A stretch of 43,375 bases of DNA from NCBI GenBank assembly GCA_028818795.1, contig JAPPND010000228.1, forward strand, positions 1-43,375, in the 5' to 3' direction. Under the pieces are notes generated by a model. That model was not told where the DNA came from and made no database searches. It saw nothing but the letters and a program-made list of their open reading frames with translations. Source of the DNA: Gammaproteobacteria bacterium. GTDB taxonomy: Bacteria; Pseudomonadota; Gammaproteobacteria; Pseudomonadales; Azotimanducaceae. Of the stretch, positions 16,277 to 25,830 are shown piece after piece. Made by a program: the position numbers and the translations under genes. How positions within the stretch are numbered: position 1 is the stretch's first letter; the number at the start of each line of letters is the position of its first letter.

Positions 16277-16944
16277 TGGCCCGGGGCGGAATCAGCGTGG
16301 TCATTCCCGTGTTCAACGACGCGGTGCCTTTGCGTCGCTTGATCGACGATCTTCGCGACACGGAGCTCGAGATCGTCGTGGTGGATGGCGGCAGCGACGA
16401 CGACAGCGTGTCCGTAGCGAAGGACGCTGGTCGGGTCGTATCGGCACCCCGGGGCCGCGGGATGCAAATGGCCGCCGGGGTTCCTGCGGCCAATGGCGAG
16501 TGGCTCTGGTTCATGCACGCGGACACGCGTTTGTCGCAGCAGGTCGTGGCGGCGTTGTTGGATCGGTTGGACAAGCCGCGTTGGGGGTTCTTCAGCGTCC
16601 GCCTAGATGGTGGATCGTGGCCCTACCGGATGATCGAAAGGACGATGTCCTGGCGGGCGGCCGCCTCGGGCATCGCGACCGGCGACCAGGGCATATTCGT
16701 GCATCGTGAACTGCTCGACGCCGTGGGCGGCGTTCCCCGGCAGCCGCTGCTCGAGGACGTTGAACTGTGCCGTCGGTTGCGCCGGCTGGCGAAGCCGATG
16801 GTGTTGCGGGAACCCCTGCTCACATCCTCACGTCGGTGGGAGCGTAATGGCATCGCGCGGACGATCCTGGTCATGTGGTGGTTGCGGTTCCGCTACTTCG
16901 CGGGGGCGGATCCGAATTCCCTGGCCAGGGAGTACTACGGATGA
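16276..16944 (+). CDS. Family 2 glycosyltransferase, TIGR04283 (rSAM/selenodomain-associated) type
   Basis: 222 residues with a GT-A fold: 'ISVVIPVFND' at the N-terminus, 'EIVVVDGGSDDDS' (32-44), 'APRGRGMQMAAG' and the metal-binding 'WFMHADTRL' (about 78-86). 'GDQGIFVHRELLDAVGGVP' and 'LLEDVELCRRLR' are typical of TIGR04283. It lacks TM segments. It overlaps both neighbours (TGATG before, ATGA after) and is paired with a TIGR04282 protein, the usual partnership. The radical-SAM protein often found with them is not in this window. Acceptor unknown. Confidence 0.85.
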   Translation: MARGGISVVIPVFNDAVPLRRLIDDLRDTELEIVVVDGGSDDDSVSVAKDAGRVVSAPRGRGMQMAAGVPAANGEWLWFMHADTRLSQQVVAALLDRLDKPRWGFFSVRLDGGSWPYRMIERTMSWRAAASGIATGDQGIFVHRELLDAVGGVPRQPLLEDVELCRRLRRLAKPMVLREPLLTSSRRWERNGIARTILVMWWLRFRYFAGADPNSLAREYYG

Positions 16945-17579
16945 GTAGCACGACGGTCCCTAGGCGGCTCGCGATCTTTGCGCGTGTGCCCACGCATGGC
17001 CGGGTGAAGACGCGCTTGGCGGCCGGTGTCGGCGCGGACGCCGCCTTGAGGATCTACGAAGCGCTCCTCGCATCGACGCTCCGGGAACTCGCGCCGGGGA
17101 GGGGAACCTTCGAGCCGGAGATCTGGGTCGATGGAGCCATCGAAGCGTTCGCGAGGTGGCAGCGACGGAGTGCCGCGATCGGCCAGCGCGAATCGCGATT
17201 TCCCTTGATCGCGCAGTGCGAGGGTGATCTGGGGCAACGCATGGCCTGGGCATTCGACAAAGGTGTCGATGTCCTGGTTGGCACCGACATCCCCGACATG
17301 ACCGCGAGCTACGTCGAAGAGGCGCTCGACGCTCTACGTTTTGCCGATTTGGTACTGGGCCCCACGGAGGACGGGGGCTACTGCCTTGTAGGAATGAACT
17401 CGCCGCGACCCGAACTGTTCGAGGGGATTCCGTGGGGCACTGCCGATGTCCTTGCGTCCACCCTGCATGCCGCGAGCAACCTGCGTGTCGAACTCCTGGA
17501 CGCGATGTGGGATGTGGATGACGCCCAGGACCTCGAGCGCTGGCACACCGCGCAGGTACAGGCCCCGACGCGCCGGTAA
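16941..17579 (+). CDS. TIGR04282-type glycosyltransferase (DUF2064)
   Basis: 212 residues. 'LAIFARVPTHGRVKTRLA' at the N-terminus is the nucleotide-sugar-binding start of the CobY/MobA-like DUF2064 family; 'LVGTDIPDMT' (about 111-120) and 'LGPTEDGGYCLVGM' (about 136-149) are the other conserved blocks. ATG at 16941 overlaps the stop of the TIGR04283 gene by 4 bases and gives the standard family start. The two presumably act together on an unknown glycosylated metabolite or peptide. Confidence 0.87.
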   Translation: MSSTTVPRRLAIFARVPTHGRVKTRLAAGVGADAALRIYEALLASTLRELAPGRGTFEPEIWVDGAIEAFARWQRRSAAIGQRESRFPLIAQCEGDLGQRMAWAFDKGVDVLVGTDIPDMTASYVEEALDALRFADLVLGPTEDGGYCLVGMNSPRPELFEGIPWGTADVLASTLHAASNLRVELLDAMWDVDDAQDLERWHTAQVQAPTRR

Positions 17580-17604
17580 GCGCGCAGTCGTCGGCAGGTG
17601 TTTG

Positions 17605-17799
17605 TTAAGTCGCGCGAATCGCGGTTCGCCGCTTGCGCGAGATGACGATGTTCTTGCTACGCCCCATCTTGTCTTGGCCGCTGACGCCCATGGGGATGAC
17701 TTGGATCTTCTTGCCCGAGGCGAGGAACGCCTGGAGGTCCTTTTCTATGGTCTTTCGCATTTCAAGGTTGTTCTGGTTCAGTTTTTGAGCGCGGCTCAA
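17605..17799 (-). CDS. Small basic protein with TTG start inside a hairpin
   Basis: 64 residues, basic, with no TM or signal: a helical half (about 1-28), then 'GKKIQVIPMGVSGQDKMGRSKN' in two parts and a basic 'SRKRR' end. It looks like a small nucleic-acid- or polymerase-associated protein, but I do not recognise the family. TTG at 17799 is chosen because GAGGAGG lies 5 bases upstream; the internal ATG at 17760 has no ribosome binding site. The TTG lies in a perfect stem (17783-17801), hinting at translational control. It lies convergent to the glycosyltransferase gene. Confidence 0.6.
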   Translation of the reverse strand: MSRAQKLNQNNLEMRKTIEKDLQAFLASGKKIQVIPMGVSGQDKMGRSKNIVISRKRRTAIRAT

Positions 17800-17801
17800 A
17801 A
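17783..17801 (-). promoter_or_regulatory. Perfect hairpin enclosing the TTG start codon
   Basis: On the minus strand TTTTGAGC pairs perfectly with GCTCAAAA around a 3-base loop (8-bp stem). The TTG start codon (17797-17799) lies in the 5' arm and the Shine-Dalgarno just outside it. This could mask initiation of the 64-residue protein. Confidence 0.5.
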
Positions 17802-17804
17802 CGT

Positions 17805-17811
17805 CCTCCTC
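17805..17811 (-). promoter_or_regulatory. Strong ribosome binding site for TTG-started small gene
   Basis: GAGGAGG on the minus strand, 5 bases before the TTG at 17799. It decides that start over the internal ATG. Confidence 0.65.
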
Positions 17812-17977
17812 AAGTAAAAAATGCCGCGTCGAGCCTCTTACCGCGTCGTTCGGCGATCACCGAACCGAGGGTCACTGCGCCTGAGGCCGTGTCGAACCCG
17901 GTCCTTCTCCCAACCAGGCCACTATAGCAGCCGTTACGCATGATTTCACGTCGGAATTGCGACAATTGGGTATATGC

Positions 17978-18022
17978 GCGACCGCCTCGCGGTCGCCCCG
18001 AGAATTCGCTTCGCGAATTCTC
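17978..18022. repeat. Tandem perfect palindromes downstream of suf operon
   Basis: Two perfect hairpins lie 3 bases apart. GCGACCGC (17978-17985) pairs with GCGGTCGC (17989-17996) over a 3-base loop, and GAGAATTCGC (18000-18009) pairs with GCGAATTCTC (18013-18022) over a 3-base loop. They lie about 50-90 bases past the suf operon stop on its strand with no T-run, so they may be a bidirectional terminator or a REP/MITE-like repeat. The GGGCGACC...GGTCGC layout resembles the palindrome at the right end of the window. Confidence 0.7.
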
Positions 18023-18068
18023 CCAACGCCGGGGTCGGGTGAGGTTCATGTGCCCGGGGTTCACCCCC

Positions 18069-18494
18069 TCAGGAGGCGGCGTGCTCCCGAGCGATGTTTC
18101 GGATTCTGGCGACCATCGCGCGGAGCCCGTTCCCGCGGGTGGGGCTCAGGTGGCCAATGAGATCCAACTCGTCGAACAGGCCCTCGATATCGAAGTCGAG
18201 GATCTGGCGCGGCGGACGGTCGTCGTAGGCGGCGAGCACGATGGCGATGAGGCCGCGCACGATGTGGGCATCGCTGTCGATGGCCAGATGCACCTTGTCG
18301 CCGTCGAAATGCGGCACCAGCCAGACTTGGCTCTGACAGCCGCGCACCAGGTTGCCCTCGGTGCGGTCCGCCTCGGGCAATGGCGCGAGTGACTTGCCGA
18401 TGTCGATCAGGAACGCGTACTTGTCCTGCCAAGCGTCGAAGAAGCCGAAGGTCGAGCGGATGTCGTCGAGGCAAGGCGCCGCCGCGGCGGGCAT
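18069..18494 (-). CDS. sufE: SufE cysteine-desulfurase sulfur acceptor
   Basis: 141 residues. The sulfur-accepting C53 is in 'VRGCQSQVWL', the invariant SufE/CsdE motif. 'LIDIGKSLAPLP' and 'RGLIAIVLAAYDDRPP' match family blocks. It takes persulfide from SufS and passes it to SufBCD. ATG at 18494 overlaps the sufT stop by one base (TGATG); it is the last gene of the suf operon. Confidence 0.93.
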   Translation of the reverse strand: MPAAAAPCLDDIRSTFGFFDAWQDKYAFLIDIGKSLAPLPEADRTEGNLVRGCQSQVWLVPHFDGDKVHLAIDSDAHIVRGLIAIVLAAYDDRPPRQILDFDIEGLFDELDLIGHLSPTRGNGLRAMVARIRNIAREHAAS

Positions 18495-19018
18495 CAAAAA
18501 AGCCCGAGTTCGAGTTGCGCCTCGTCGCTCATCATCTCCCGGCCCCACGGTGGATCGAAGACGAGGTTGACATTCACCGCCTGGACGAACGGGACCTTGC
18601 CGACGCGGCGCTCGACGTCGGCGACGAGCACCGGTCCCATGCCGCAGCCGGGCGAGGTCAGGGTCATGTCGATTCCGACCGTGTTGTCGTCGACCGTGCA
18701 GTCGTAGATCAAGCCCAGGTCGACGATGTTCACCGGGATTTCGGGGTCGTGCACCGTGCGCAGCGCCTGCCACACCTGGGCGCTTGACACGGCACCGTCT
18801 CCGGGCGGGGGCAGATCGAGTATCTCGGGTTCCAACCCGAGCGCGTCGACATCCTCCGGTTCGATCCTGGCCATGTTGCCGTTGTAGACGATGGTGCAGG
18901 CCCCGCCCAGGGTTTGCGTCAGCGTCACGAATGCACCTTCGGGTACCAAAAGGGGTGTCCCCGTCGGGACAAGGCGGGCCTCGACGGATCGGGTTGTGGG
19001 GATGACGCGGCGTTCCAT
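18494..19018 (-). CDS. sufT: SufT, Fe-S cluster maturation factor (MIP18/DUF59)
   Basis: 174 residues: an N-terminal SufT-specific beta region (about 1-70, 'GTPLLVPEGAFVTLTQTLGG') followed by a DUF59 domain (about 78-165) with 'VHDPEIPVNIVDLGLIYD' and reactive C125 in 'SPGCGMGP'. SufT assists Fe-S maturation, especially under high demand. It lies between sufA and sufE as in many proteobacterial suf operons. Confidence 0.93.
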   Translation of the reverse strand: MERRVIPTTRSVEARLVPTGTPLLVPEGAFVTLTQTLGGACTIVYNGNMARIEPEDVDALGLEPEILDLPPPGDGAVSSAQVWQALRTVHDPEIPVNIVDLGLIYDCTVDDNTVGIDMTLTSPGCGMGPVLVADVERRVGKVPFVQAVNVNLVFDPPWGREMMSDEAQLELGLF

Positions 19019-19038
19019 CTACGGGCGCCTCTCACGCC

Positions 19039-19401
19039 TCAAGTGCCGGTGACCGAGAAACTCTCGCCGCAGCCGCATTCCGCGGTGGCGTTGGGATTCT
19101 TGAACTTGAGCGCCGAGTTCAAGCCTTCGGTGACGTAGTCGATGATGGTGCCCCGGACGAGTTCCCAGTCTGCGTCGCTGACCACCACCGTGACGTCGTC
19201 GAACCGAAAGGAACGACCGTCGAGGAGACCGCCGTCCGGGTAGGAGAGTTCGTACATGTAGCCGTTGCAGCCGCTTTCGGTGATCCCGAGCCGAAGGGCA
19301 TCGGCACCTTCGCGGGCCAATTGCCGTCGCACATGTGCCCGGGCAGAGGGCGTCATGGTGATGGTCGTCAAGTCGGCAGGATCAAAGACCTCTGCACTCA
19401 T
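19039..19401 (-). CDS. sufA: A-type Fe-S carrier (SufA/IscA/HesB family)
   Basis: 120 residues with the three conserved cluster-binding cysteines C45 (ESGCNGY), C109 and C111 (CGCGESF). ATG at 19401 is preceded by GGAGAAG; an upstream in-frame extension would run into the sufS end. Within the suf operon, between sufS and sufT, it is best called SufA, although ErpA-like sequence is possible. Confidence 0.9.
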   Translation of the reverse strand: MSAEVFDPADLTTITMTPSARAHVRRQLAREGADALRLGITESGCNGYMYELSYPDGGLLDGRSFRFDDVTVVVSDADWELVRGTIIDYVTEGLNSALKFKNPNATAECGCGESFSVTGT

Positions 19402-19433
19402 CTGCTTCTCCAATGCGAGACGTGTAGCGCCCT

Positions 19434-20636
19434 TTAGAGCATCGAGGCGGCCGTTCGAACGGCCCGACACAGCTTGTCTACGTCTTGGCGCGAATTATAC
19501 AAGCTGAAGGAAGCACGCACCGTGCCGGCTATGCCTAGGGCATCCATGAGCGGCATCGCGCAATGGTGTCCGGTCCGCACCGCAACGCCTTGTTGATCGA
19601 GCAAGGTGCCGACATCGTGGGGATGCGAACCGTCGAGCAGGAAAGACACCACGGGGCCCTTGGCTCGCGCCGTGCCCACGATGCGCAGACCCTCCACCTG
19701 GTTCAACGACGCGCTCGCGTAGGCAAGCAGGGACGCCTCGTGCGACTCGATCGCATCGCCGTCCAGGCGGTCGAGGTAGTCCACCGCAGCGGCGAATGCG
19801 ATGGCGCCGCTGATGTCCGGCGTTCCCGCCTCGAACTTGAAGGGCAGGGACGCATAGGTGGTCTCCTCGATGCGCACCCGTTCGATCATCTCGCCGCCGG
19901 ACTGCCACGGGGGCATCTCTTCGAGCAGTTCCTCGCGACCGTACAGCACGCCGATCCCGGTTGGCCCGTACATCTTGTGGCCGGAAAAGGCGTAGAAGTC
20001 GCAACCGAGCGCCTGCACGTCGACATGGAAGTGGGCGACCGCCTGGGCGCCATCGACGACCACGGTGGCACCCACGGCCTTGGCGCTCGGGATCAACGAA
20101 GCCAGATCGTTGACCGTACCCAGGGCGTTCGAGACATGGCTGATCGAGACGATCCGTGGCTCCTCCTCTAGTTTCGCGGCGTAGTCGTCGTGATCGATTT
20201 CGCCGGACGGCAGGACGCGGGCAGCCATCAACACGGCGCCGGTGCGTTGGCAGAGTTGCTGCCAGGGCACGATATTGGAATGGTGTTCCATTTCGGTGAT
20301 CAGGATTCGGTCACCGGTGCCGACGGCGAGCGGACCGTGGGCCGCAGCCACTAGGTTGATCGCCTCCGTGGTGCCCCTCGTCCAGAGCACCTCCCTCGAG
20401 GAACGGGCATTGATGCGGCGGGCGAGCGTCTCGCGGGCGGCCTCGAATGCCGCCGTGGCCTCGTCGGAGAGCCGGTGGGCACCCCGGTGCACGTTGGCGT
20501 TTGTGCAGCGGTAGTAGCGGGCCAGCGCATCGAGCACCGCGGCTGGCTTCTGGGTGGTGGCGGCGTTGTCGAGGTAGACCAGGTCCGGCCGGTTGGCCAG
20601 GAGAGGGAAATCGGACCGCCAGGAAGGCTTGGTCAT
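19434..20636 (-). CDS. sufS: SufS-type cysteine desulfurase
   Basis: 400 residues, PLP fold type I, group II. 'YLDNAATTQKP' is at the N-terminus, 'NVHRGAHRLS' near 50, 'ITEMEHHSNIVPW' near 120, the PLP lysine K221 in 'FSGHKMYGPTG', and the catalytic C359 in 'RTGHHCAMPLM' on the short group-II loop. It mobilises cysteine sulfur for SufE and SufBCD. The 5' end overlaps sufD by 4 bases. Confidence 0.96.
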   Translation of the reverse strand: MTKPSWRSDFPLLANRPDLVYLDNAATTQKPAAVLDALARYYRCTNANVHRGAHRLSDEATAAFEAARETLARRINARSSREVLWTRGTTEAINLVAAAHGPLAVGTGDRILITEMEHHSNIVPWQQLCQRTGAVLMAARVLPSGEIDHDDYAAKLEEEPRIVSISHVSNALGTVNDLASLIPSAKAVGATVVVDGAQAVAHFHVDVQALGCDFYAFSGHKMYGPTGIGVLYGREELLEEMPPWQSGGEMIERVRIEETTYASLPFKFEAGTPDISGAIAFAAAVDYLDRLDGDAIESHEASLLAYASASLNQVEGLRIVGTARAKGPVVSFLLDGSHPHDVGTLLDQQGVAVRTGHHCAMPLMDALGIAGTVRASFSLYNSRQDVDKLCRAVRTAASML

Positions 20637-21749
20637 TGGATCAACCCCAACATCTGCGCGGCGTCGAGATCGTCGATGGCCTCGCGCAGGAAGCCCCGCA
20701 CGAACAGCGTGCGGGCCGTGTGCTCGTCGATGCCCCGGGTACGGAAATAGTGCACCGCGTCATCGTCGATGGCACCGACGGTGGCGCCGTGGCTGCACTT
20801 GACGTCGTTGGCGTAGATTTCGAGTTCCGGCTTCGCGTAGACCTCCGCCGCGTCGCTTGCAAGGAGGTTCTTGGTGTTGAGGGTCGCATCGCTCTGCTGG
20901 GCACCCGGGGCGATCTCGATCCGGCCGTTGAGCACGGCCCGGGAGCGGTCGGCCGCGACTCCCCGATAGGTCTGACGACTGGTGCCACCCGGTACCCTGT
21001 GGTGGACGGCGACCTGGTTGTCGAGATGCCGGGATTCGTCCAGCCGCCACGCGCCCCGCAGGGTGACGTTGGCACCGACCCCCGCCAGCGACGCGACGAT
21101 GTCGTTGCGGCGCAGGTCGCTGCCGAGGGAGAGTAGGGACAGTTCGTAGTGGGCGCCCGACTCTGCCCGGACGGCCACCAGGCTGCATTCCAGGTGGGAC
21201 GATGCCGCCTGGTGACGGCGATGCACGAGCTGGCCGCCTGGCTGGACCACCACTTCCACCAGGCGATGCGTATAGGTCGAGGGTTCCTCGATCAATTCGA
21301 CGCGGGCATCGGGCTCGATGATGACGAGTATTCGCTGGTAGGCGGCGGGGAGGTCGACGATCCGTATGGGGTCGGAAGCCGCGCTGCCGGCGGGGACTCG
21401 AATCGCGGCGCCGGCCCCGAGCAGCAGGGCGTTGAGGGCGGTGATCGGCTGTGCGGACAACCGGTAGGTTTCCTCGCCGCGCAGTTGCTGAAGTTCGGCC
21501 GCCCGCGGGTCCGCGAAGTCCACCACTTCGACCTCGGCTGGAGATTCGACGCGGTGTGAACTGACGGGTGTGACCGTGCCGTGCAGGACGGCCTCGTACC
21601 ACCGGGCGACATTCGTGTGGCGCCAGGCCTCGGCACGCAGTTCGGGGAGGGCGCGCCGCTCGAGTAGATCGAGATGTGGGCCCCGGTCCAGCCACGGCGC
21701 ATAGCTCGAGGGTCCCTGGGCCAGGATCCTCTCGGCGAGCGCCGCTGCA

Positions 21750-21769
<20 letters not shown>
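20633..21769 (-). CDS. sufD: SufD, Fe-S scaffold complex subunit
   Basis: 378 residues, a right-handed beta-helix protein of the SufBCD scaffold. 'DVKCSHGATVGAIDDDAVHYFRTRGID' near the C-terminus contains the invariant His of SufD, and 'LRDIVAS'-like and 'NGRIEIAPGAQQSDA' segments match. Start ATG 21769 overlaps the end of sufC by 20 bases; a longer in-frame reading to 21841 would run deeper into sufC and begins with low-complexity sequence. Confidence 0.94.
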
Positions 21770-22492
<723 letters not shown>

Positions 22493-22496
<4 letters not shown>

Positions 22497-23986
22497 CCGA
22501 CGGCACCCTCGAGGCTGACTTCGAGCAGCTTCGCCGCTTCCACCGCGAATTCCATGGGCAGCGTCCGGAACACGTCTCGGCAGAAGCCGTTGACGATCAT
22601 CGCGACCGCCTTCTCGGGATCGATGCCGCGCTGCTGGCATAGGAAGAGTTGCTCGTCGCTGACCTTCGACGTCGTCGCCTCGTGTTCGATGACGGAGGAC
22701 GGGAGCTTGGATTCGATGTACGGAAAGGTATGGGCGCCGCAGGCGTCGCCGATCAGCAGCGAGTCGCATTGCGTGTGGTTGCGCGCACCCCTGGCGCCGG
22801 GATTCATGCGTACGCGGCCCCGGTAGCTGTTCTGGCTGCTCCCCGCGCTGATCCCCTTGGAGACGATGGTGCTCTTGGTGCGCGGACCGATATGCGTCAT
22901 CTTGGTGCCGGTGTCGGCCTGCTGGAAATTCCGGGTGAGCGCGACCGAGTAGAACTCGCCCACCGAATCGGCACCCCGCAGCACGACGCTCGGGTATTTC
23001 CAGGTGATCGCCGAACCCGTCTCGACCTGGGTCCAACTGATCTTCGAGCGGTCGCCCAGACAGGCGCCACGCTTGGTCACGAAGTTGTAGATGCCGCCGT
23101 TGCCCTGTTCGTCGCCCGGGTACCAGTTCTGTACCGTGGAGTACTTGATCTCGGCGTCTTCGAGGGCAACCAGTTCGACCACCGCCGCGTGCAGTTGGTT
23201 GTCGTCGCGCATGGGTGCGGTGCAACCCTCGAGATAGCTGACGTAGGCACCTTCGTCGGCGATGATCAGGGTACGTTCGAACTGGCCGGTGTTCTCTGCG
23301 TTGATGCGGAAATACGTCGACAGTTCCATGGGGCAGCGCGTGCCTTTGGGAACGTAGACGAACGAGCCGTCGCTGAACACCGCGGAGTTCAAGGCCGAGT
23401 AGAAGTTGTCGGGTTTCGGCACCACGCTGCCGAGGTATCTGCGCACCAGGTCGGGGTGTTCGCGGATGGCCTCCGACATCGAACAGAACACGACCCCTGC
23501 CTCGGCCAGGCGCTCCTTGAAGGTGGTCGCCACCGAGACGCTGTCGAAGACCGCATCCACGGCAACCTGCGGCGCCTCCTCATCCGCGGCCTCGACGCCG
23601 GCGAGGCGGGCGCGTTCGTGCAACGGGATGCCGAGCTTCTCGTAGGTGCGAAGCAACTCCGGGTCGACCTCGTCCAAGGACTTCGGCGCGTCCCCCTTGG
23701 GGGCCGAGAAGTACGAGATCGCTTGGAAGTCGATGTCGGGAAACTGAACATGCGCCCAACGCGGCGGGGGCATCGAGAGCCAGCGCCGGTAGGCATCGAG
23801 ACGCCACTCGGTCATCCATGGCGGCTCTTCCTTCTTCGTGGAGATGGCCCGCACGATGCTCTCGTCGAGTCCAGGCGGGAGGGTGTCGGCTTCTATCTCG
23901 GTGACGAAGCCGGCGGCGTACTCGCGACCCGTCGCCGCGTGTTCTTGGCCGACAAGATCGGCCAGTTCGGAGGTCCGCTCGGGCAT
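22493..23986 (-). CDS. sufB: SufB, Fe-S scaffold core protein
   Basis: About 497 residues. The SufB core is unmistakable: '[23 protein letters not shown]' region, '[19 protein letters not shown]', '[21 protein letters not shown]', '[21 protein letters not shown]' and '[14 protein letters not shown]'. First gene of the operon. ATG at 23986 is annotated; a TTG at 23998 would add four residues and neither has a good ribosome binding site. The IscR-like operator lies 42-66 bases upstream. Confidence 0.95.
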
Positions 23987-24017
23987 CTCAATGCTCAACC
24001 AATGGTCGTGAGCGGAG

Positions 24018-24023
24018 ATTGTA
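24018..24023 (-). promoter_or_regulatory. Candidate -10 box of the suf promoter
   Basis: TACAAT on the minus strand (5 of 6 to TATAAT), immediately downstream of the IscR-like palindrome, which therefore covers the -35 region. No good -35 hexamer is visible, typical of a regulator-controlled promoter. Confidence 0.5.
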
Positions 24024-24027
24024 GCGA

Positions 24028-24052
24028 ATAACCGACTATTTTACTCGGGTAT
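24028..24052. promoter_or_regulatory. IscR type-1-like operator upstream of sufB
   Basis: A 25-base palindrome with half-sites ATAACCGACT and ACTCGGGTAT around an A/T-rich centre (ATTTT). Against the E. coli IscR type 1 consensus as I recall it (left ATASYYGACTR, centre www, right YAGTCRRSTAT), 23 of 25 positions agree; mismatches are at positions 4 and 17. It sits in the 74-base gap between the ABC permease stop and sufB, over the -35 region, and should let a [2Fe-2S]-bound Rrf2 regulator repress suf. No iscR/sufR gene is in the window. Confidence 0.78.
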
Positions 24053-24072
24053 TTGACCGTCCAAGGGCGCCG

Positions 24073-25803
24073 TCAATCCACAGGTTGCGTTACGCGAACC
24101 AGGACGGACTCCATCCGGGTGCCGAGGAGGCGCCCCTTCGACCTCAGAAGACGGCGATAGACGAATGCTACGACGGGCAACTCGACCAGGGAGAAGATCA
24201 GGTAGAGGGGGATCGACGACCCGCCCTGCGCGAGGCCCCGTTCCAGCGCCAAGGGTATCGCGAGCGGTGCGATGAATACAAAGAGCAAGAGCAGGATCAG
24301 GAAGGAGGCGAGAAACGAAGCTGCAGTGGCGTTGCGCATGCCCATGGACGTGGCTGACATCGGCCACGGTGCCCGAATCGAGAACGAGTTACCGAGCATG
24401 CAACCGACCAGGTAAAGGACAAAGAGCTGAGCGATGTTGGCCAGCACGTGCGTCGCGGGCAACGGATGCACCCATTGCAGCAACGCGATGATCAACGAGC
24501 CAATCATCAAGGCGTAGGGTAGGAGGGCAAGGTTTTTGCCGAGCAGCAATTCGGTTGGCGACACGCCGGCGAGAAGGATGGCCCGAAAACCGCCGCCGTC
24601 CTGACCGAATAGGTTGGAGAAGAGATTGAACGCCATCATGATCATGAGACCCAGCATCGCCAGAACCGCGAATTGCGTGGCCCAGTCGCCCTGGGCGACA
24701 CCTCGGAAGATCAACAGGTAGAGCATGATCAGGAGCAGGGGGCTCAACAGGACCATCTTGCCCTGCGGCCCCCGCATCCACAGGCGCAGCGCGACCCATG
24801 CTACCGCACGGGAATGATCCGGAATGTAGCGCATGATCGGATCGAGCATCTTCCCGAGGCCCGGCGGCATGGCGAAAACCATGCCGACCGTTGGAGCGGC
24901 AGGATCCTTCCTGGGCTTCGTCTTGTCCTCGGCAGCCTTAACGCGTCGCCCTGGACGGTCGTCAAGCGCGATTGCGCCGAGGGTCTTGCGGTAGGAACGC
25001 CGAAGGCTCAGGACGGCTAACCCGAACGTGCCGACCGTAGCCAGGGCACTGATCCAGACCCCGTTTCCGGCCGCTCCCCAAGCACCGAGGGCAAGCCAAC
25101 CGGGGGGAAACACCGCGTTGGCGACGAGTGCCCATCGTCCAATTTGCTCCATTCCCCAAGACTCATCGCCGAGCAGAGAACGGTTCAGCAGCGCAGGCAG
25201 GTTGACGAGCACGACGAATACCAGCACGGCCACTGCAACCACGGTGCCACGCCGGCGCTTGTTCGCGAACAATCGACCAAGCCAACTTTGGAACTGGTGG
25301 GTGACACACAGTGCCATCGCAGCTAATCCCAGCATCAGGGGAAACAGGACCAGATGGGCCGGGCCCAAGACCGCGACGCTGGCGGCGGCCAAACCGAGCA
25401 TCACCCCGAGGAAGATGATCAACGACACGCGCAATTGCGAGCCTAGGAAGTTGACGAAGAAAGCACTCGACGCGGAGATGGGCATGTGCAGCAGCTTGTC
25501 GAGGGCGAGGCTTTCGCCACCGAGTTGAAGCTGTACCAGGAGTCCCGCAAACCACAGAGTGAGAAAGAGGGCGATGACGCCGTCCCAAACCAGCATCAAT
25601 ACGAGCGGCTCCGCCCCGGGTAGGAGCGCGATGCCCAACACGAATGCCATGACCGCGGCCACCACGGCGGAACCGATGCCGATGACCGTGACCAGCACTG
25701 CAAGGCCCCCGAGCACAGGACTCTGACGTTCCCAACGGCGTCGGGAGAGTTTCCAGGCAAGCCGGAGAATTGGCCAGATGATCGCGGTGTCGAAACGCCT
25801 CAC
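24073..25803 (-). CDS. ABC-2-type transporter permease
   Basis: 576 residues with about twelve hydrophobic segments in two groups (about 30-240 and 355-560) separated by a charged cytoplasmic linker (about 280-345). 'LDKLLHMPISASSAF' and 'FRAILLAGVSPTELLLGK' are paired, internally repeated coupling segments typical of large ABC-2 exporters. GTG start at 25803; 27 bases downstream of the ATPase gene, so one operon. Substrate unknown. Transcription could continue into suf, but suf has its own promoter. Confidence 0.82.
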   Translation of the reverse strand: MRRFDTAIIWPILRLAWKLSRRRWERQSPVLGGLAVLVTVIGIGSAVVAAVMAFVLGIALLPGAEPLVLMLVWDGVIALFLTLWFAGLLVQLQLGGESLALDKLLHMPISASSAFFVNFLGSQLRVSLIIFLGVMLGLAAASVAVLGPAHLVLFPLMLGLAAMALCVTHQFQSWLGRLFANKRRRGTVVAVAVLVFVVLVNLPALLNRSLLGDESWGMEQIGRWALVANAVFPPGWLALGAWGAAGNGVWISALATVGTFGLAVLSLRRSYRKTLGAIALDDRPGRRVKAAEDKTKPRKDPAAPTVGMVFAMPPGLGKMLDPIMRYIPDHSRAVAWVALRLWMRGPQGKMVLLSPLLLIMLYLLIFRGVAQGDWATQFAVLAMLGLMIMMAFNLFSNLFGQDGGGFRAILLAGVSPTELLLGKNLALLPYALMIGSLIIALLQWVHPLPATHVLANIAQLFVLYLVGCMLGNSFSIRAPWPMSATSMGMRNATAASFLASFLILLLLFVFIAPLAIPLALERGLAQGGSSIPLYLIFSLVELPVVAFVYRRLLRSKGRLLGTRMESVLVRVTQPVD

Positions 25804-25830
25804 AGGCGATGCGCCACGCGGCGTGCGCGG

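Noticed and set aside
22649-24031. Long + strand open frame (460 codons) opposite sufB
   Set aside because: SufB on the other strand is unmistakable; antisense frames stay open in high-GC coding DNA.
24041-24046. A -35 hexamer for the suf promoter
   Set aside because: The sequence at 17-base spacing (GAGTAA) does not resemble TTGACA; only the -10 is reported.
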